Assembly (NCBI RefSeq): GCF_004208415.1
Contig: NZ_CP035758.1
Location: 4,774,001-4,838,000, forward strand
Reading direction: 5' to 3'
DNA: 64,000 nucleotides
DNA from: Ktedonosporobacter rubrisoli
GTDB lineage: Bacteria; Chloroflexota; Ktedonobacteria; Ktedonobacterales; Ktedonobacteraceae
Below the pieces are notes generated by a model. That model did no database searches and was not told the origin of the DNA. It saw nothing but the letters and a program-made list of their open reading frames with translations. The translations under genes were made by a program, and so were the position numbers. Numbering within the stretch: position 1 is the stretch's first letter; each line of letters opens with the position of its first letter. Below are positions 1 to 9,118 of this stretch, in pieces.

Positions 1-1
1 C

Positions 2-364
2 TCCGCTCCTGAACTTGTAGCCTCAGGGTGCAATGGCTTTCTTGTCGAGAATGTGGAGCAGATGGCCCAGGCGATTGGAATGCTGGGGCAGGTGGACCGA
101 CGCCAGGTGCGCCGTTATGCCGAAGAGCACTTTTCGGTGCAGGTCATGGCCAGCAAGTACCTCAGCCTCTATCGCCAGGTCCTCGCAGAGCAGGGCCCGA
201 ACAGCCTGCAGAACCTGTTACCCGCTTCCCACATATTCACAGAGCCACTTATGCTGCCATCTCGGCTGAGCTATCAGCCTTCAAGCCAGGAACCTGGCGC
301 TTCGACAGGCGCTATCTCTCAAACCGAGAAGCAACAAGTTCAATGGCTTGATAATCTGGCCTAA
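2..364 (+). CDS. Glycosyltransferase family 4, C-terminal fragment (5' end outside window)
   Basis: Open from the window edge; about 120 C-terminal residues are present. The frame reads SAPELVASGCNGFLVENVEQ and then an acidic helix with RYAEEHFSVQVMASKYLSLY. This matches the end of GT4 glycosyltransferases: a 'G.NGFLV' nucleotide-side loop, then the 'F.w..ma..y..lY' C-terminal helix. The catalytic E-x7-E region would lie upstream, outside the window. The last ~60 residues are low-complexity (Ser/Gln/Pro-rich) and beyond the usual fold end. It is probably a nucleotide-sugar-dependent transferase in surface glycan synthesis. Sugar and acceptor cannot be told. The next gene begins about 165 bases downstream on the same strand and need not be co-transcribed. 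Confidence 0.75.
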   Translation, partial: SAPELVASGCNGFLVENVEQMAQAIGMLGQVDRRQVRRYAEEHFSVQVMASKYLSLYRQVLAEQGPNSLQNLLPASHIFTEPLMLPSRLSYQPSSQEPGASTGAISQTEKQQVQWLDNLA

Positions 365-530
365 GAGTTAAGTGTTGAGTATCATTTCCAGAAGTCGGAA
401 CGTGTGACAAAAGAGGCCCTTCAAAATATCGGGTTACGATATTTTCCACGGGGATTGCATCATACTTTCAACATGCGAAGAATCAACAATTTCGCCTGCT
501 TCTAAATTGCTGAGTCAAGGATACATTGTT

Positions 531-1646
531 ATGGGAAATACACGCATTGCCCACAAAGGCATTTCTATCGAGAACATCGAGGTCTCAGCTTATACTATCC
601 CTACCGATCTACCGGAATCGGACGGGACCTATGTGTGGGACAAAACAACCATTGTAATCGTCGAGGCCAGCGCGGATGGCAAACGCGGCCTTGGCTACAC
701 CTACGCCGATCTCTCGACGGCGAAACTGATTAACGAACAGCTGACCAGGGTAGTACGGGGGCGCGATGCCATGGATGTGCCCGGCTGCTGGCTGGCTATG
801 GTTGAAACAATTCGCAATCTAGGTCGCCCTGGCATCTCCTCTATGGCAATCTCGGCAGTCGATGCCGCGCTGTGGGACTTAAAGGCCCGCATTCTGGATG
901 TGGCTCTGATTACATTGCTAGGAGCGGTGCGCACAGGAGCTCCCATCTATGGCAGCGGCGGTTTTACCTCCTATTCTCGCGAGCAGCTTCAACGCCAACT
1001 AGGCGACTGGGTAGCCGACGGCATTCCACGCGTTAAGATGAAGATAGGCCGCCATCCAGATGAGGATGTTGCCCGCGTTAGCAACGCGCGCGAAGCCATC
1101 GGGGCCGATGCCGAACTATTTGTCGATGCCAACGGTGCCTATAGTCGTAAACAAGCCCTAGCCCTTGCCAACATCTTCGCCGCTGAACTTGGCGTCACCT
1201 GGTTTGAAGAACCCGTCTCCTCCGACGATCTGCAAGGATTACATCTGATCCGAGATCGCGGACCAGCAGGCATGGACATCGCGGCTGGCGAATACGGCTA
1301 CGATCTAGGCTACTTTCGCCGTATGCTTGAGGCCCAGGCAGTCGATGTATTGCAGGCAGATGCCACGCGCTGCGCAGGCATCACAGGTTTTATGAAAGTA
1401 GGGGCACTCGTCGAGGCTCGCAACTTACAGCTTTCCTCCCATTGCGGCCCATCCTTGCATGTTCATCCTTGCTGCGCACTAACAAATTTCCGCCATATGG
1501 AATACTTCCACGACCACGTGCGCATTGAGCACATGCTCTTCGACGGAGCCCTAAATCCTATTGAAGGAGAATTGCGCCCGGATCGCACACGTCCAGGCAT
1601 GGGCCTTGAATTTAAGCGCGCCGATGCCGCAAAATACGCAGTTTAA
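531..1646 (+). CDS. Enolase-superfamily enzyme (mandelate racemase/muconate lactonizing type)
   Basis: 371 residues, the family's usual length, with the two-domain enolase-superfamily plan: an N-terminal capping domain to about residue 120, then a TIM barrel. Catalytic landmarks are visible: the KxK motif (VKMKIGR, near residue 170), metal ligands in VDANGAY (near 199), FEEPV (near 226) and AGEY (near 254), and a later QADATRCAG Asp plus SSHCGPSLH His (near 277 and 304). These would form the mandelate-racemase-type His/Asp pair. Such enzymes abstract the alpha proton of a carboxylate and are usually acid-sugar dehydratases or racemases. The substrate cannot be assigned. ATG at 531 is preferred, with AAGG at 517-520; an in-frame TTG lies at 507. 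The gene heads a same-strand run with an M24-type protein and an SDR, suggesting a small catabolic set. Confidence 0.85.
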   Translation: MGNTRIAHKGISIENIEVSAYTIPTDLPESDGTYVWDKTTIVIVEASADGKRGLGYTYADLSTAKLINEQLTRVVRGRDAMDVPGCWLAMVETIRNLGRPGISSMAISAVDAALWDLKARILDVALITLLGAVRTGAPIYGSGGFTSYSREQLQRQLGDWVADGIPRVKMKIGRHPDEDVARVSNAREAIGADAELFVDANGAYSRKQALALANIFAAELGVTWFEEPVSSDDLQGLHLIRDRGPAGMDIAAGEYGYDLGYFRRMLEAQAVDVLQADATRCAGITGFMKVGALVEARNLQLSSHCGPSLHVHPCCALTNFRHMEYFHDHVRIEHMLFDGALNPIEGELRPDRTRPGMGLEFKRADAAKYAV

Positions 1647-1735
1647 ATTGCTCTGACAAATATTGGTTACTCAACAAGAAAATCCGGGCAGCGAAAATTT
1701 CCTGCCTTCTCTTTAGCAAAAAAGAGGGTGTATAT

Positions 1736-2971
1736 ATGAACAATAAACGTGCTGAACACCTTAAAACCCTATTCGCACACCATGGAGCCGATTATCACGC
1801 AATCATCTCTCGTACGCCGCAGAGCGTTCTCATGCTCAGCGGGTATCAGCCAATTCTTGGTAACTCCTTTTGTGTCGTCTCGCCCAAACGCGACGGTAAC
1901 GGTCATCCCATAGATATAGAGCTTCGCCTCGCCGTCCCAAAGGATGAGGAAGATCTTGTGCCACCAGGTACGGCCCTGGAAGTCAAGACCTTCACCGTAG
2001 AAACAATGCACTCTATTAGTAGCACAACCGAAGCCGTACGCGAGCCATTAGGCGAGCTCTTGCTCTCGCTTGGAATAGATGGAGAGGCTGTCTTTGGCTA
2101 TGAAGGTGCCGACGAACCTATCGCCACAGGCTATACACAGGTAGGCGTGCCAGGCCCCGAAACCCTGGATCTCCTGCACTCCCTGCGTCCCGGAGATTTT
2201 TTCCGCAATGCGACAGAGATCCTCAATGAACTTGCCGCGATTAAAGCCGACGAAGAGCTGGCCGCCATCAGGCAGAGCGAGGCCGTGGCATATCAAGGCT
2301 TTGCTGCGGCCCGTGAGGCTATCCGTGTAGGGGCTACCGAGGCAGATGTCGCGGCGGCAACTTACGCTGCTCTGTTGCGCGCCGGCTACGCAACTCCTGG
2401 AGCGCATCATGTTCAACCCCATGTCCATGTTATGGCCGGACCGCGCGCAGCCCTCGCCTATCGCGCATTTAATCTCACTTCCAATGCAACGATTCACGCA
2501 GGCGATACGGTGACAGTCCAGATGGAAATTGCGCTCAACGGCTACTGGGCTGAGCTGACCCGCACCTTTTTTGCTGGCTCGATAAGCGAGGAATGGAGAA
2601 AAGCGCATCAGGCCTGTATGGCAGCGCAGGATGCGGCTTTAAAGGTAATTTGCGATGGTGTCGAGGCCTGCGATGTTGATAATGCGGCGCGTAGTGTCAT
2701 GCGGCAGGCTGGCTTTGGCCCATTTTTTAAACATGGTCTGGGTCACGGCTTCGGCTTCCAGGCTATTAACCATGCCGCCACGCCGGTCTTACATCCTGCC
2801 TCTCACACCATATTGCGAGCGGGCATGGTGCATAACATGGAGCCAGCTGTCTACATCGATGGCAAAGGCGGCCTACGCCTCAACGATAACGTTGCGGTTT
2901 TGCCCGATGGGCATGAGCTACTATCTTCAAGGCTCCCACGTGATATCGATTGGTTAGTGGTAAATAACTAA
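1736..2971 (+). CDS. M24-family (creatinase/Xaa-Pro aminopeptidase fold) protein with altered metal ligands
   Basis: 411 residues: an N-terminal creatinase-type domain (about 1-160) and a C-terminal pita-bread domain (about 165-405). Seen: HHVQPHVHVMAGPRAALAY, GDTVTVQMEIALNGYWAELT, KHGLGHGFGFQ, GMVHNMEPAVY and GGLRLNDNV. In metallo-aminopeptidases these segments supply Asp, Asp, His, Glu, Glu. Here the positions read Gln262, Glu273, His337, Glu369 and Asn383, so three of five ligands are changed. Creatinase and its relatives share the fold but work without the dinuclear site. A C-N hydrolase of creatinase type, or a non-peptidase, is therefore more likely than an active aminopeptidase. The start is preceded by a purine-rich AAAAAAGAGGG stretch. 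It sits between an enolase-superfamily gene and an SDR; function unknown. Confidence 0.8.
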   Translation: MNNKRAEHLKTLFAHHGADYHAIISRTPQSVLMLSGYQPILGNSFCVVSPKRDGNGHPIDIELRLAVPKDEEDLVPPGTALEVKTFTVETMHSISSTTEAVREPLGELLLSLGIDGEAVFGYEGADEPIATGYTQVGVPGPETLDLLHSLRPGDFFRNATEILNELAAIKADEELAAIRQSEAVAYQGFAAAREAIRVGATEADVAAATYAALLRAGYATPGAHHVQPHVHVMAGPRAALAYRAFNLTSNATIHAGDTVTVQMEIALNGYWAELTRTFFAGSISEEWRKAHQACMAAQDAALKVICDGVEACDVDNAARSVMRQAGFGPFFKHGLGHGFGFQAINHAATPVLHPASHTILRAGMVHNMEPAVYIDGKGGLRLNDNVAVLPDGHELLSSRLPRDIDWLVVNN

Positions 2972-2998
2972 ATTTCAGCAGATAAGAAAGGCAGATAT

Positions 2999-4006
2999 AT
3001 GCAGACATCTACACCTGAAGTCGTCGTAATTACCGGTTCCTCTGCCGGCGTAGGGCGCGCTATCGCTCATGCCTTTGCCAGGCGAGGCGCCCATATCGGC
3101 CTGTTAGCCCGTGGCCATGCCGGGCTCGAAGGCGCAAAGCACGAAGTAGAACAGCTTGGCGGGCAAGCTATCGCCATACCGACAGATGTAGCCGATGCGG
3201 ACCAGGTTGAGGCTGCGGCCAAAAAAGTGGAGGAGACGTTTGGTCCAATAGACATCTGGGTTAACGATGCCATGGCCTCTGTCTTCTCGCCGGTTAAAGA
3301 AATGCAGCCCGAGGAATATAAACGTGTGACCGAGGTCACCTACCTTGGCTGCGTCTATGGAACTTTAGCCGCCTTACGACGCATGTTACCACGCGATAAA
3401 GGCAAAATCATTCAAATCGGCTCCGCCCTGGCCTATAGAGGGATTCCATTACAGTCTGCTTACTGCGGGAGCAAGCACGCGATCCAGGGCTTCACCGAGT
3501 CGCTAAGATGCGAGCTGATCCACGATAAAAGCAATGTCAAAATATCCATGGTACAGTTACCGGCCGTCAATACGCCGCAATTTGGTTGGGTCAAAAGTCG
3601 CCTTCCCCATAAGGCGCAGCCGGTTCCTCCCATCTACCAACCAGAAGTGATTGCTGACGCGGTAACCTATGTCGCTGATCACTATCGTCGTCAGTTCTAT
3701 GTCGGCATGTCTACTGTAGTCGTCATTCAGGGCAATAAGGTAGCGCCGGGCTACGGGGATCGTTACCTTGGCAAAACAGGCTTCTCTTCGCAGCAGACAG
3801 GTGAGCCCAAAGATCCAGACGCACCTAACAACTTGTGGAGGCCCGTTGACGAGGATAGAGATTATGGAACTCACGGGGCTTTTGACAGCCGAGCGGCAGA
3901 TACAAGCCTGCAGGTATGGGCCAATACTAAACGTGGCCTGCTTAGCCTGGTGGGAGCAAGCCTTGCCGCTGTGGTTTTCGCGGCAGTCCTCTGGCGCTCA
4001 AAATAG
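2999..4006 (+). CDS. Short-chain dehydrogenase/reductase with C-terminal membrane anchor
   Basis: 335 residues. A classical SDR Rossmann domain occupies residues ~8-205, with TGSSAGVG for cofactor binding, the catalytic Ser in QIGSALAYRG and the YxxxK dyad in SAYCGSKHA. The usual NNAG motif is replaced by NDAM. Beyond the catalytic domain there is a ~110-residue extension with an acidic/Pro-rich stretch. It ends in one predicted membrane helix (LLSLVGASLAAVVFAAVLW) and a short basic tail, so the enzyme is probably tail-anchored to the membrane with the active site in the cytoplasm. The substrate is unknown. It follows the M24-type gene by 27 bases on the same strand and ends about 160 bases before the debranching-enzyme gene, consistent with co-transcription. 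Confidence 0.85.
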   Translation: MQTSTPEVVVITGSSAGVGRAIAHAFARRGAHIGLLARGHAGLEGAKHEVEQLGGQAIAIPTDVADADQVEAAAKKVEETFGPIDIWVNDAMASVFSPVKEMQPEEYKRVTEVTYLGCVYGTLAALRRMLPRDKGKIIQIGSALAYRGIPLQSAYCGSKHAIQGFTESLRCELIHDKSNVKISMVQLPAVNTPQFGWVKSRLPHKAQPVPPIYQPEVIADAVTYVADHYRRQFYVGMSTVVVIQGNKVAPGYGDRYLGKTGFSSQQTGEPKDPDAPNNLWRPVDEDRDYGTHGAFDSRAADTSLQVWANTKRGLLSLVGASLAAVVFAAVLWRSK

Positions 4007-4168
4007 TTCCACACCTGAAGCCCGAGCCACAAGACCGGCTCTACTGTCAGCAAAATCTTACAGAACTGGTAACTACTACCCGGCACGTCCCCTTGTGGAC
4101 ATGCCGGCCCCAAACACTTGCTTTCTTTTGGAGAATCGTTCCCTCATGCTAAAGGAGTTATAGAACAT

Positions 4169-6397
4169 ATGGGCAGTGAGATTAAAGTTGGCCCACCAGT
4201 GATTACCATCAGCCAGGGGCGCACCTTTATGGTCACCGATAAATGCGGCTATATCGATCCTAACACTAATCAGGGCATCTATGCCATTGATACTCGCTTT
4301 GTGAGCTTTTACAAACTCTATATTAATCGCATCCCCTGGCAGGTTATCAATTCTAATCAGCTCACCTTCTATGCCTCGCGCTTCCATCTCACCAATCCAG
4401 ATCTCAACACAGAAGGCGGCAAACTTGGCGAGCATACTGTCGGACTTACTGTCAACCGAACTGTGAGCGATGGAATTCACGAAGAATTTGAGGTGGTCAA
4501 CTATAGCGGGGAAAAAGTTGTCTTTGTGCTAGAGCTGTCTATCCGCTCAGACTTTGCCGACATTTTTGAGGTCAAGCAGCATAACATTATTCAGCGCGGC
4601 AAGCAACAAACACAGTGGAATGATCAAAAGAAATGCTTACGTACAACATATGATAATAAGAACTTCCATCGTGCCATTGAGTATCAGATTACCAATGTCA
4701 GCTCTCCAGTTGGTTTCGCCAATGGCCGTCTTTTCTTCCAGATAGAGCTTGAGCCAGGCCAGATGTGGCAAGCCTGCACTGATTTGATGCTAGAACATGG
4801 TCAGCATATAAAAAAGGCCGGAGCTAATTCTTGTACTCGTGGCCATAAGGGCTCGGACTCCGGCGGGGCAACTCCTTCTCCCCAGAGCGAACCAACTAGC
4901 GACTTCGACGAGCGCCAGGCCCACTGGCAGGAAAGATGCACTGCCCTCACAAGCTCAAACAATGATGTGTATCGAGCTTATAGCCAGGCAATTAAAGATA
5001 TGGGCGCCCTACGCATCTACGATATGGACGTCTCGGCTGACGCCTGGGTGCCTGCGGCTGGCGTTCCCTGGTTCGTCACTCTGTTTGGACGCGATAGTCT
5101 GACCGTCTCTTACCAGAATATGTCAGTTGCGCCAGAATTTGCGCGCGGCGCGCTTAAACGCCTGGCCGAATTCCAGGCTGACAAGCATGACAATTGGAAC
5201 GATTCCCAGCCTGGCAAGATCATGCATGAAATACGCTTCGGCGAACTTGCCCACTTTCACAAAATCCCATTTACTCCCTATTATGGAACCGCCGATGCAA
5301 CCATTCTTTACTTGATAGTGCTCTCAGAAGCCTATCGGTGGACTGGCGACGTTAATCTGCTAAAAGAGTTTCGGCAGATAGCTGAGGGCTGCCTGGATTG
5401 GATCGACCATTTCGGAGATCTCGATGGCGACGGCTTCCAGGAATACAAAACGTTCTCGCCACTTGGCTACAACAACATTGCCTGGAAAGATGCAGCATTT
5501 GCCGTTGTCTATAAGAATGGCAGCCAGGTCAAGCAGCCCAAAGCTCTTGTCGAGCTTCAGGGCTATGTTTATGATGCAAAGTTACGTATGGCCGAAGCCT
5601 TCGAGGTGCTTGGAGATAAGGGGCGAGCCCAAAGCTTGCGTAAGCAAGCCGAGACGCTAAGACATAAATTCAATCAGGCTTTCTGGATGGAGGACGAGGG
5701 CTGCTACGCCTATGGCCTCGATCCCGCTAAGAAAAAGATCACATCCATTGCCTCAAATGCGGCATATCCCCTCTGGAGCGGCATCGCCGACCAGGAGAAG
5801 GCAGAGAAAGTGGCCAGGCGCCTCTTGCAGGAGGATATGTGGAGCGGCTGGGGCATACGTACGCTATCGAGCAAAAATCCATCCTACAATCCATATTACT
5901 ACCAGCTTGGTTCGGTATGGCCACAGGATAACGGCATTATTGCCGAGGGTTTTAAGCGCTATGGATTGAGCAAAGAGGCCAACCAGATCATCCATGGTGT
6001 CTTCGATGCTATTGAACGCTTTGAATCCTACCGCCCACCAGAAGTATTCGCAGGTATTCACCGCAGAGGCGATATGGATTTTCCTGTGCTCTATCCAGGA
6101 GGCGCAAATATTCCTCAGGCCTGGGCCACCGGCAGCATCTTTCACATGATACGTACAATGCTGGGCCTGCGCGCCGATGCACCTAACAAGCGGCTCTATG
6201 TCAACCCCACGCTGCCAGATTGGGTCCCAGAGATCAAACTACAACGTTTGCACGTAGGGCCCTGTTCCCTCTCTATCCATTTCTGGCGTGATGGAACCAC
6301 TACGCGCTGGGAGGTGCTTGAGAATAAAGCCCTACAAGATGTGAAGAAAGAGGACATGATCCAGGTTGAGGCAAGCGAGCAGTACCAACATAGCTGA
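4169..6397 (+). CDS. Amylo-alpha-1,6-glucosidase / glycogen debranching-type glycoside hydrolase
   Basis: 742 residues. The N-terminal beta-sandwich domain (about 10-215) has the 'debranching enzyme N-terminal' pattern (KCGYIDPNTNQGIYAIDTRF). A linker of about 50 residues rich in Gly/Ser/Pro follows, then an (alpha/alpha)6-barrel (about 270-700). The barrel carries VPWFVTLFGRDSLTVSYQ, HEIRFGELAHFHKIPFTPYY and a late SVWPQDNGIIAEGFKRYG acidic segment. This architecture is typical of bacterial amylo-1,6-glucosidase-like proteins that trim glycogen or related glucans, although many are uncharacterised. ATG at 4169 is chosen over upstream codons because AAAGGAG lies at 4151-4157. No signal peptide is seen, so it should act in the cytoplasm. 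It is the last gene of the first plus-strand block. Confidence 0.85.
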   Translation: MGSEIKVGPPVITISQGRTFMVTDKCGYIDPNTNQGIYAIDTRFVSFYKLYINRIPWQVINSNQLTFYASRFHLTNPDLNTEGGKLGEHTVGLTVNRTVSDGIHEEFEVVNYSGEKVVFVLELSIRSDFADIFEVKQHNIIQRGKQQTQWNDQKKCLRTTYDNKNFHRAIEYQITNVSSPVGFANGRLFFQIELEPGQMWQACTDLMLEHGQHIKKAGANSCTRGHKGSDSGGATPSPQSEPTSDFDERQAHWQERCTALTSSNNDVYRAYSQAIKDMGALRIYDMDVSADAWVPAAGVPWFVTLFGRDSLTVSYQNMSVAPEFARGALKRLAEFQADKHDNWNDSQPGKIMHEIRFGELAHFHKIPFTPYYGTADATILYLIVLSEAYRWTGDVNLLKEFRQIAEGCLDWIDHFGDLDGDGFQEYKTFSPLGYNNIAWKDAAFAVVYKNGSQVKQPKALVELQGYVYDAKLRMAEAFEVLGDKGRAQSLRKQAETLRHKFNQAFWMEDEGCYAYGLDPAKKKITSIASNAAYPLWSGIADQEKAEKVARRLLQEDMWSGWGIRTLSSKNPSYNPYYYQLGSVWPQDNGIIAEGFKRYGLSKEANQIIHGVFDAIERFESYRPPEVFAGIHRRGDMDFPVLYPGGANIPQAWATGSIFHMIRTMLGLRADAPNKRLYVNPTLPDWVPEIKLQRLHVGPCSLSIHFWRDGTTTRWEVLENKALQDVKKEDMIQVEASEQYQHS

Positions 6398-6448
6398 TAC
6401 TGCTCTTACGAGATGCAAGGCAGGTCTTTGCTTATCTGCCTTGCTTTA

Positions 6449-7021
6449 TTATGGGTTCTGTGGGGAATCATACGTCTCGGGTGAAGCGCCAAAGGGCCTT
6501 AGAGGCGGGCTGGCATTTATCGCTCCTCTCTCCTTTTTGACATCTGTTGCGCCATCGCGGCGCAGAATCCCTATAGCCTCATCTAATCCGTGGCTGGCCT
6601 TGACAGTCACAATCGTATGACCGGCATCAAGTGCGCGCCTGTAGAACTGCGCGTCGCCCTCAGAAATGCCGATCCCCTTAAACACTCCAGTCAGACCGCC
6701 GGCAAAAGCGCCAGCCGCTGCGCCTACTGCCGCGCTACCAAGAGATGCGGCAATGATCCCGCCGGCAATCGCAGGCCCAAAGCCCGGGATAAGCAGAGCT
6801 GCCGCCGCTCCCACTATGCCTCCGGCCACGCCCCCACCGACCGCGCCGGTAGCTGTATTGGTCGCCAGGGCATCAGGTGGCGTATTTGCTTGCTTCGAGC
6901 GTGCTAAAAATCCCACCTCATCATCGTTAAATCCCGCGCGTTTTAAATCATCTAACGCCTGCTTTGCCGCATCATATTCGGGAAAGACACCCAGGACTAT
7001 ATCACTTTGCGTCATTGCCAT
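6449..7021 (-). CDS. General stress protein 17M-like (YflT-type) with glycine-zipper segment
   Basis: 190 residues. The N-terminus (MTQSDIVLGVFPEYDAAKQA.. plus DDEVGFLARSK) matches the short alpha/beta domain of heat-induced general stress proteins. In these a regulatory-looking ferredoxin-like fold precedes a hydrophobic Gly/Ala segment. Residues ~57-120 are a long Gly/Ala-rich stretch (AVGGGVAGGIVGAAAALLIP) resembling glycine-zipper membrane segments. A second alpha/beta piece (GDAQFYRRALDAGHTIVTVK) follows, then a disordered tail. ATG at 7021 has GGAGAGGAG just upstream. It is transcribed towards the debranching-enzyme gene and stands alone. The exact biochemical role of the family is unknown; a stress-linked membrane-associated role is inferred from the family name. 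Confidence 0.8.
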   Translation of the reverse strand: MAMTQSDIVLGVFPEYDAAKQALDDLKRAGFNDDEVGFLARSKQANTPPDALATNTATGAVGGGVAGGIVGAAAALLIPGFGPAIAGGIIAASLGSAAVGAAAGAFAGGLTGVFKGIGISEGDAQFYRRALDAGHTIVTVKASHGLDEAIGILRRDGATDVKKERGAINASPPLRPFGASPETYDSPQNP

Positions 7022-7384
7022 ATTGAAATCTCCTCTCCAGACCGCTCAAGCGTAGCGGCAAGCCATCTTTCCTGCTTTCGCGAAGCCTACAATACCGTGC
7101 TTGCCACCCACAAACATAGAAGAGCGGACATGGAGAACACGCATAGATTCTTCATTAGGTGACAGCTAATCTCTACAGCAAATACCTTATCTGACATTCA
7201 GACACGAAATATGCAACCTTCTTCCTGGCTCAATCGTGTTGAGAGTGGATATTAGTGCCTTCCTCTAGAAGAGCTAGATCTCAGATGAGCTGGCCATTCT
7301 AGCGCTGTTCGTCTGTCTGCCGCGACTGCGCAGCTAGGCGTGGCTCTCTTTTGGATGGTCGGTTTATATCTATAAGGAGAACAG
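7022..7384. other. Intergenic region between divergent genes
   Basis: 363 bases between the minus-strand stress gene and the plus-strand glycan operon. It must hold promoters for both. I could pick out no convincing -35/-10 pair. A small inverted repeat TCTAG/CTAGA lies at 7264-7278. The Shine-Dalgarno AAGGAGA for the carbamoyltransferase is at 7374-7380. No additional coding sequence is supported. Confidence 0.5.
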
Positions 7385-9118
7385 ATGTATACGCTTGGAA
7401 TCAACGCAGTATATCACGATTCTGCTGCTTGCCTTGTCAAAGATGGGCAGGTACTTGCAGCGGCGGAAGAGGAACGGTTCACCCATATCAAGCACGGCAA
7501 ACGTCCCATCCCATTCTCAACCTACGAATTACCATTTCACGCTATCAACTACTGTCTACAAGAAGCTTGTATTTCTCTTCCCGATCTCGATCATATCGCC
7601 TATTCCTATGATCCTTTCTTATTGCTAGAGCAGCCCTTAGATGATGCGGTCCTTACGCTCCCTCTAGAGCCAAGCGCCCATCCCATTCCCGCCGGCTGGG
7701 AATCGGTATGGGACCCGCTTTTTGTGTCATCCATCATCAATGCTCCCAGGCATCTAGCCAGCGGGGCGCCCCATCATCTTGAGAAGCCTTTTCGAGGTGC
7801 TCACGCGCGTGGCCCTTACCACTGGCACTTTGTAGAGCATCATATTGCCCATGCCGCAAGCGCCTTCCTACCTTCTCCCTTCCAGCAGGCAGCCATCTTA
7901 ACTCTGGATGGCAGAGGGGAGAAGGCCAGCACAAGCTACTTTATAGGCGACGGCACAACAATGCTCAGGCTCGGGCAGGTTAACGTTCCTCATTCATTGG
8001 GCCTGCTCTATGAACAAGTCACTGAATATCTCGGCTTTCTGCACTCGGCAGACGAATATAAAGTGATGGCTCTGGCTTCCTTTGGTAAGCCGAGCTTCCT
8101 ACGAGATTTTCAAGAAATTATTCAGCTCGGATCGGATGGACAGTATACTATCCAGCCGCCTCGCCTGAAAGAGCGCTTTGGCGCGCCTCGTATGCGCGGG
8201 GAATCTTTTGAGCAGCGCCACTATGATATTGCCCATTCGCTACAGGTAGCCCTCGAAGAAACTGTGCTGGAGCTGGCTTCCTGGCTTTATCAAGCCACAC
8301 AACTTGATAATTTATGCCTGGCCGGAGGAGTGGCCCTTAACTGCGTTATGAACGCTCGGCTGCGCGACAAGGGGCCATTTAAAGCAATCTGGGTGCAACC
8401 GGCGGCCGGCGATGCGGGAACGGCCCTGGGCGCGGCGCTCTGGCTCGATACCCAGCAACGCGGGGCAGACTCACGCACATTTTGCATGGATACGGCATTT
8501 CTGGGTCCCGATTTTAGCGACGAGGAGATCGAACAGTTTATTCGCTGGTCCAAGCTTCCTTATCGGCGCCTGACGCATATAGCTGAGGAGGTGGCTGACC
8601 TGCTGGCCGCAGATAAGATCATTGGCTGGTTTCAGGGCCGCATGGAATTTGGCCCACGAGCTCTGGGCGCAAGATCGATTCTTGCCTCCCCGCTGCACGC
8701 CTCAATGCAGACCCGTCTCAATGAGATCAAAGATCGTGAGGATTTTCGGCCTGTCGCGCCGGTTATTCTGGAGGAAGAGGCTGCCCACTGGTTTAGCGAC
8801 GCCGGCAAATCACCCTTTATGCTCTTCGTCTACGACGTCCTACCCGAAAAAGCTGATCGTATCCCGGCCGTACGCCATGTCGATGGCACTGCCCGCATTC
8901 AAACTATTAATCGCCAGCAGCACGCGCGCTATTACGATCTGCTTAAGGCCTTTCAGGCGCGTACAGGCGTCCCGGTTCTGGTCAATACCTCGTTTAATAC
9001 GCGAGGCGAGCCGATTGTGTGCACCCCACGCGACGCTATCGAGTGCTTCTGGACTTCGCCGCTGGATGCATTGGTTATTGGCTCTTTCATTCTAGAGAAA
9101 CCACAGGCTGAGCTATGA
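7385..9118 (+). CDS. Carbamoyltransferase (NodU/CmcH family)
   Basis: 577 residues, the full family length. The N-terminal domain (about 1-350) has the ASKHA-like ATP fold with GINAVYHDSAACLVKDGQ, the HHIAHAASAF histidine motif and LTLDGRGEKAS. The C-terminal domain (about 385-570) has QGRMEFGPRALGARSIL and VLVNTSFNTRGEPIV, both hallmarks of O-carbamoyltransferases such as NodU, TobZ and CmcH. These enzymes make carbamoyl-adenylate from carbamoyl phosphate and ATP, then carbamoylate a hydroxyl on a sugar or antibiotic. Here the likely acceptor is a sugar in the glycan made by the neighbouring transferases; this is inferred from context. AAGGAGA supports the ATG. It overlaps the next gene by four bases (ATGA), so it leads a translationally coupled operon. 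Confidence 0.92.
   Translation: MYTLGINAVYHDSAACLVKDGQVLAAAEEERFTHIKHGKRPIPFSTYELPFHAINYCLQEACISLPDLDHIAYSYDPFLLLEQPLDDAVLTLPLEPSAHPIPAGWESVWDPLFVSSIINAPRHLASGAPHHLEKPFRGAHARGPYHWHFVEHHIAHAASAFLPSPFQQAAILTLDGRGEKASTSYFIGDGTTMLRLGQVNVPHSLGLLYEQVTEYLGFLHSADEYKVMALASFGKPSFLRDFQEIIQLGSDGQYTIQPPRLKERFGAPRMRGESFEQRHYDIAHSLQVALEETVLELASWLYQATQLDNLCLAGGVALNCVMNARLRDKGPFKAIWVQPAAGDAGTALGAALWLDTQQRGADSRTFCMDTAFLGPDFSDEEIEQFIRWSKLPYRRLTHIAEEVADLLAADKIIGWFQGRMEFGPRALGARSILASPLHASMQTRLNEIKDREDFRPVAPVILEEEAAHWFSDAGKSPFMLFVYDVLPEKADRIPAVRHVDGTARIQTINRQQHARYYDLLKAFQARTGVPVLVNTSFNTRGEPIVCTPRDAIECFWTSPLDALVIGSFILEKPQAEL

Noticed and set aside
2048..2608. A 186-codon open frame on the minus strand inside the M24-type gene
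   Set aside because: Its translation has no recognisable domain and lies fully antisense to a gene with clear family motifs; it is a by-product of codon bias.
6590..7055. Plus-strand frames opposite the general-stress gene
   Set aside because: Pro/Ala/Arg-rich translations produced by the Gly/Ala-rich segment of the real minus-strand gene.
7385..9118. TsaD/Kae1 tRNA-modification protein instead of a carbamoyltransferase
   Set aside because: The N-terminal fold is related, but the C-terminal GPRALGARSIL and NTSFNTRGEPIV motifs are specific to NodU/CmcH-type carbamoyltransferases, and the length fits those.
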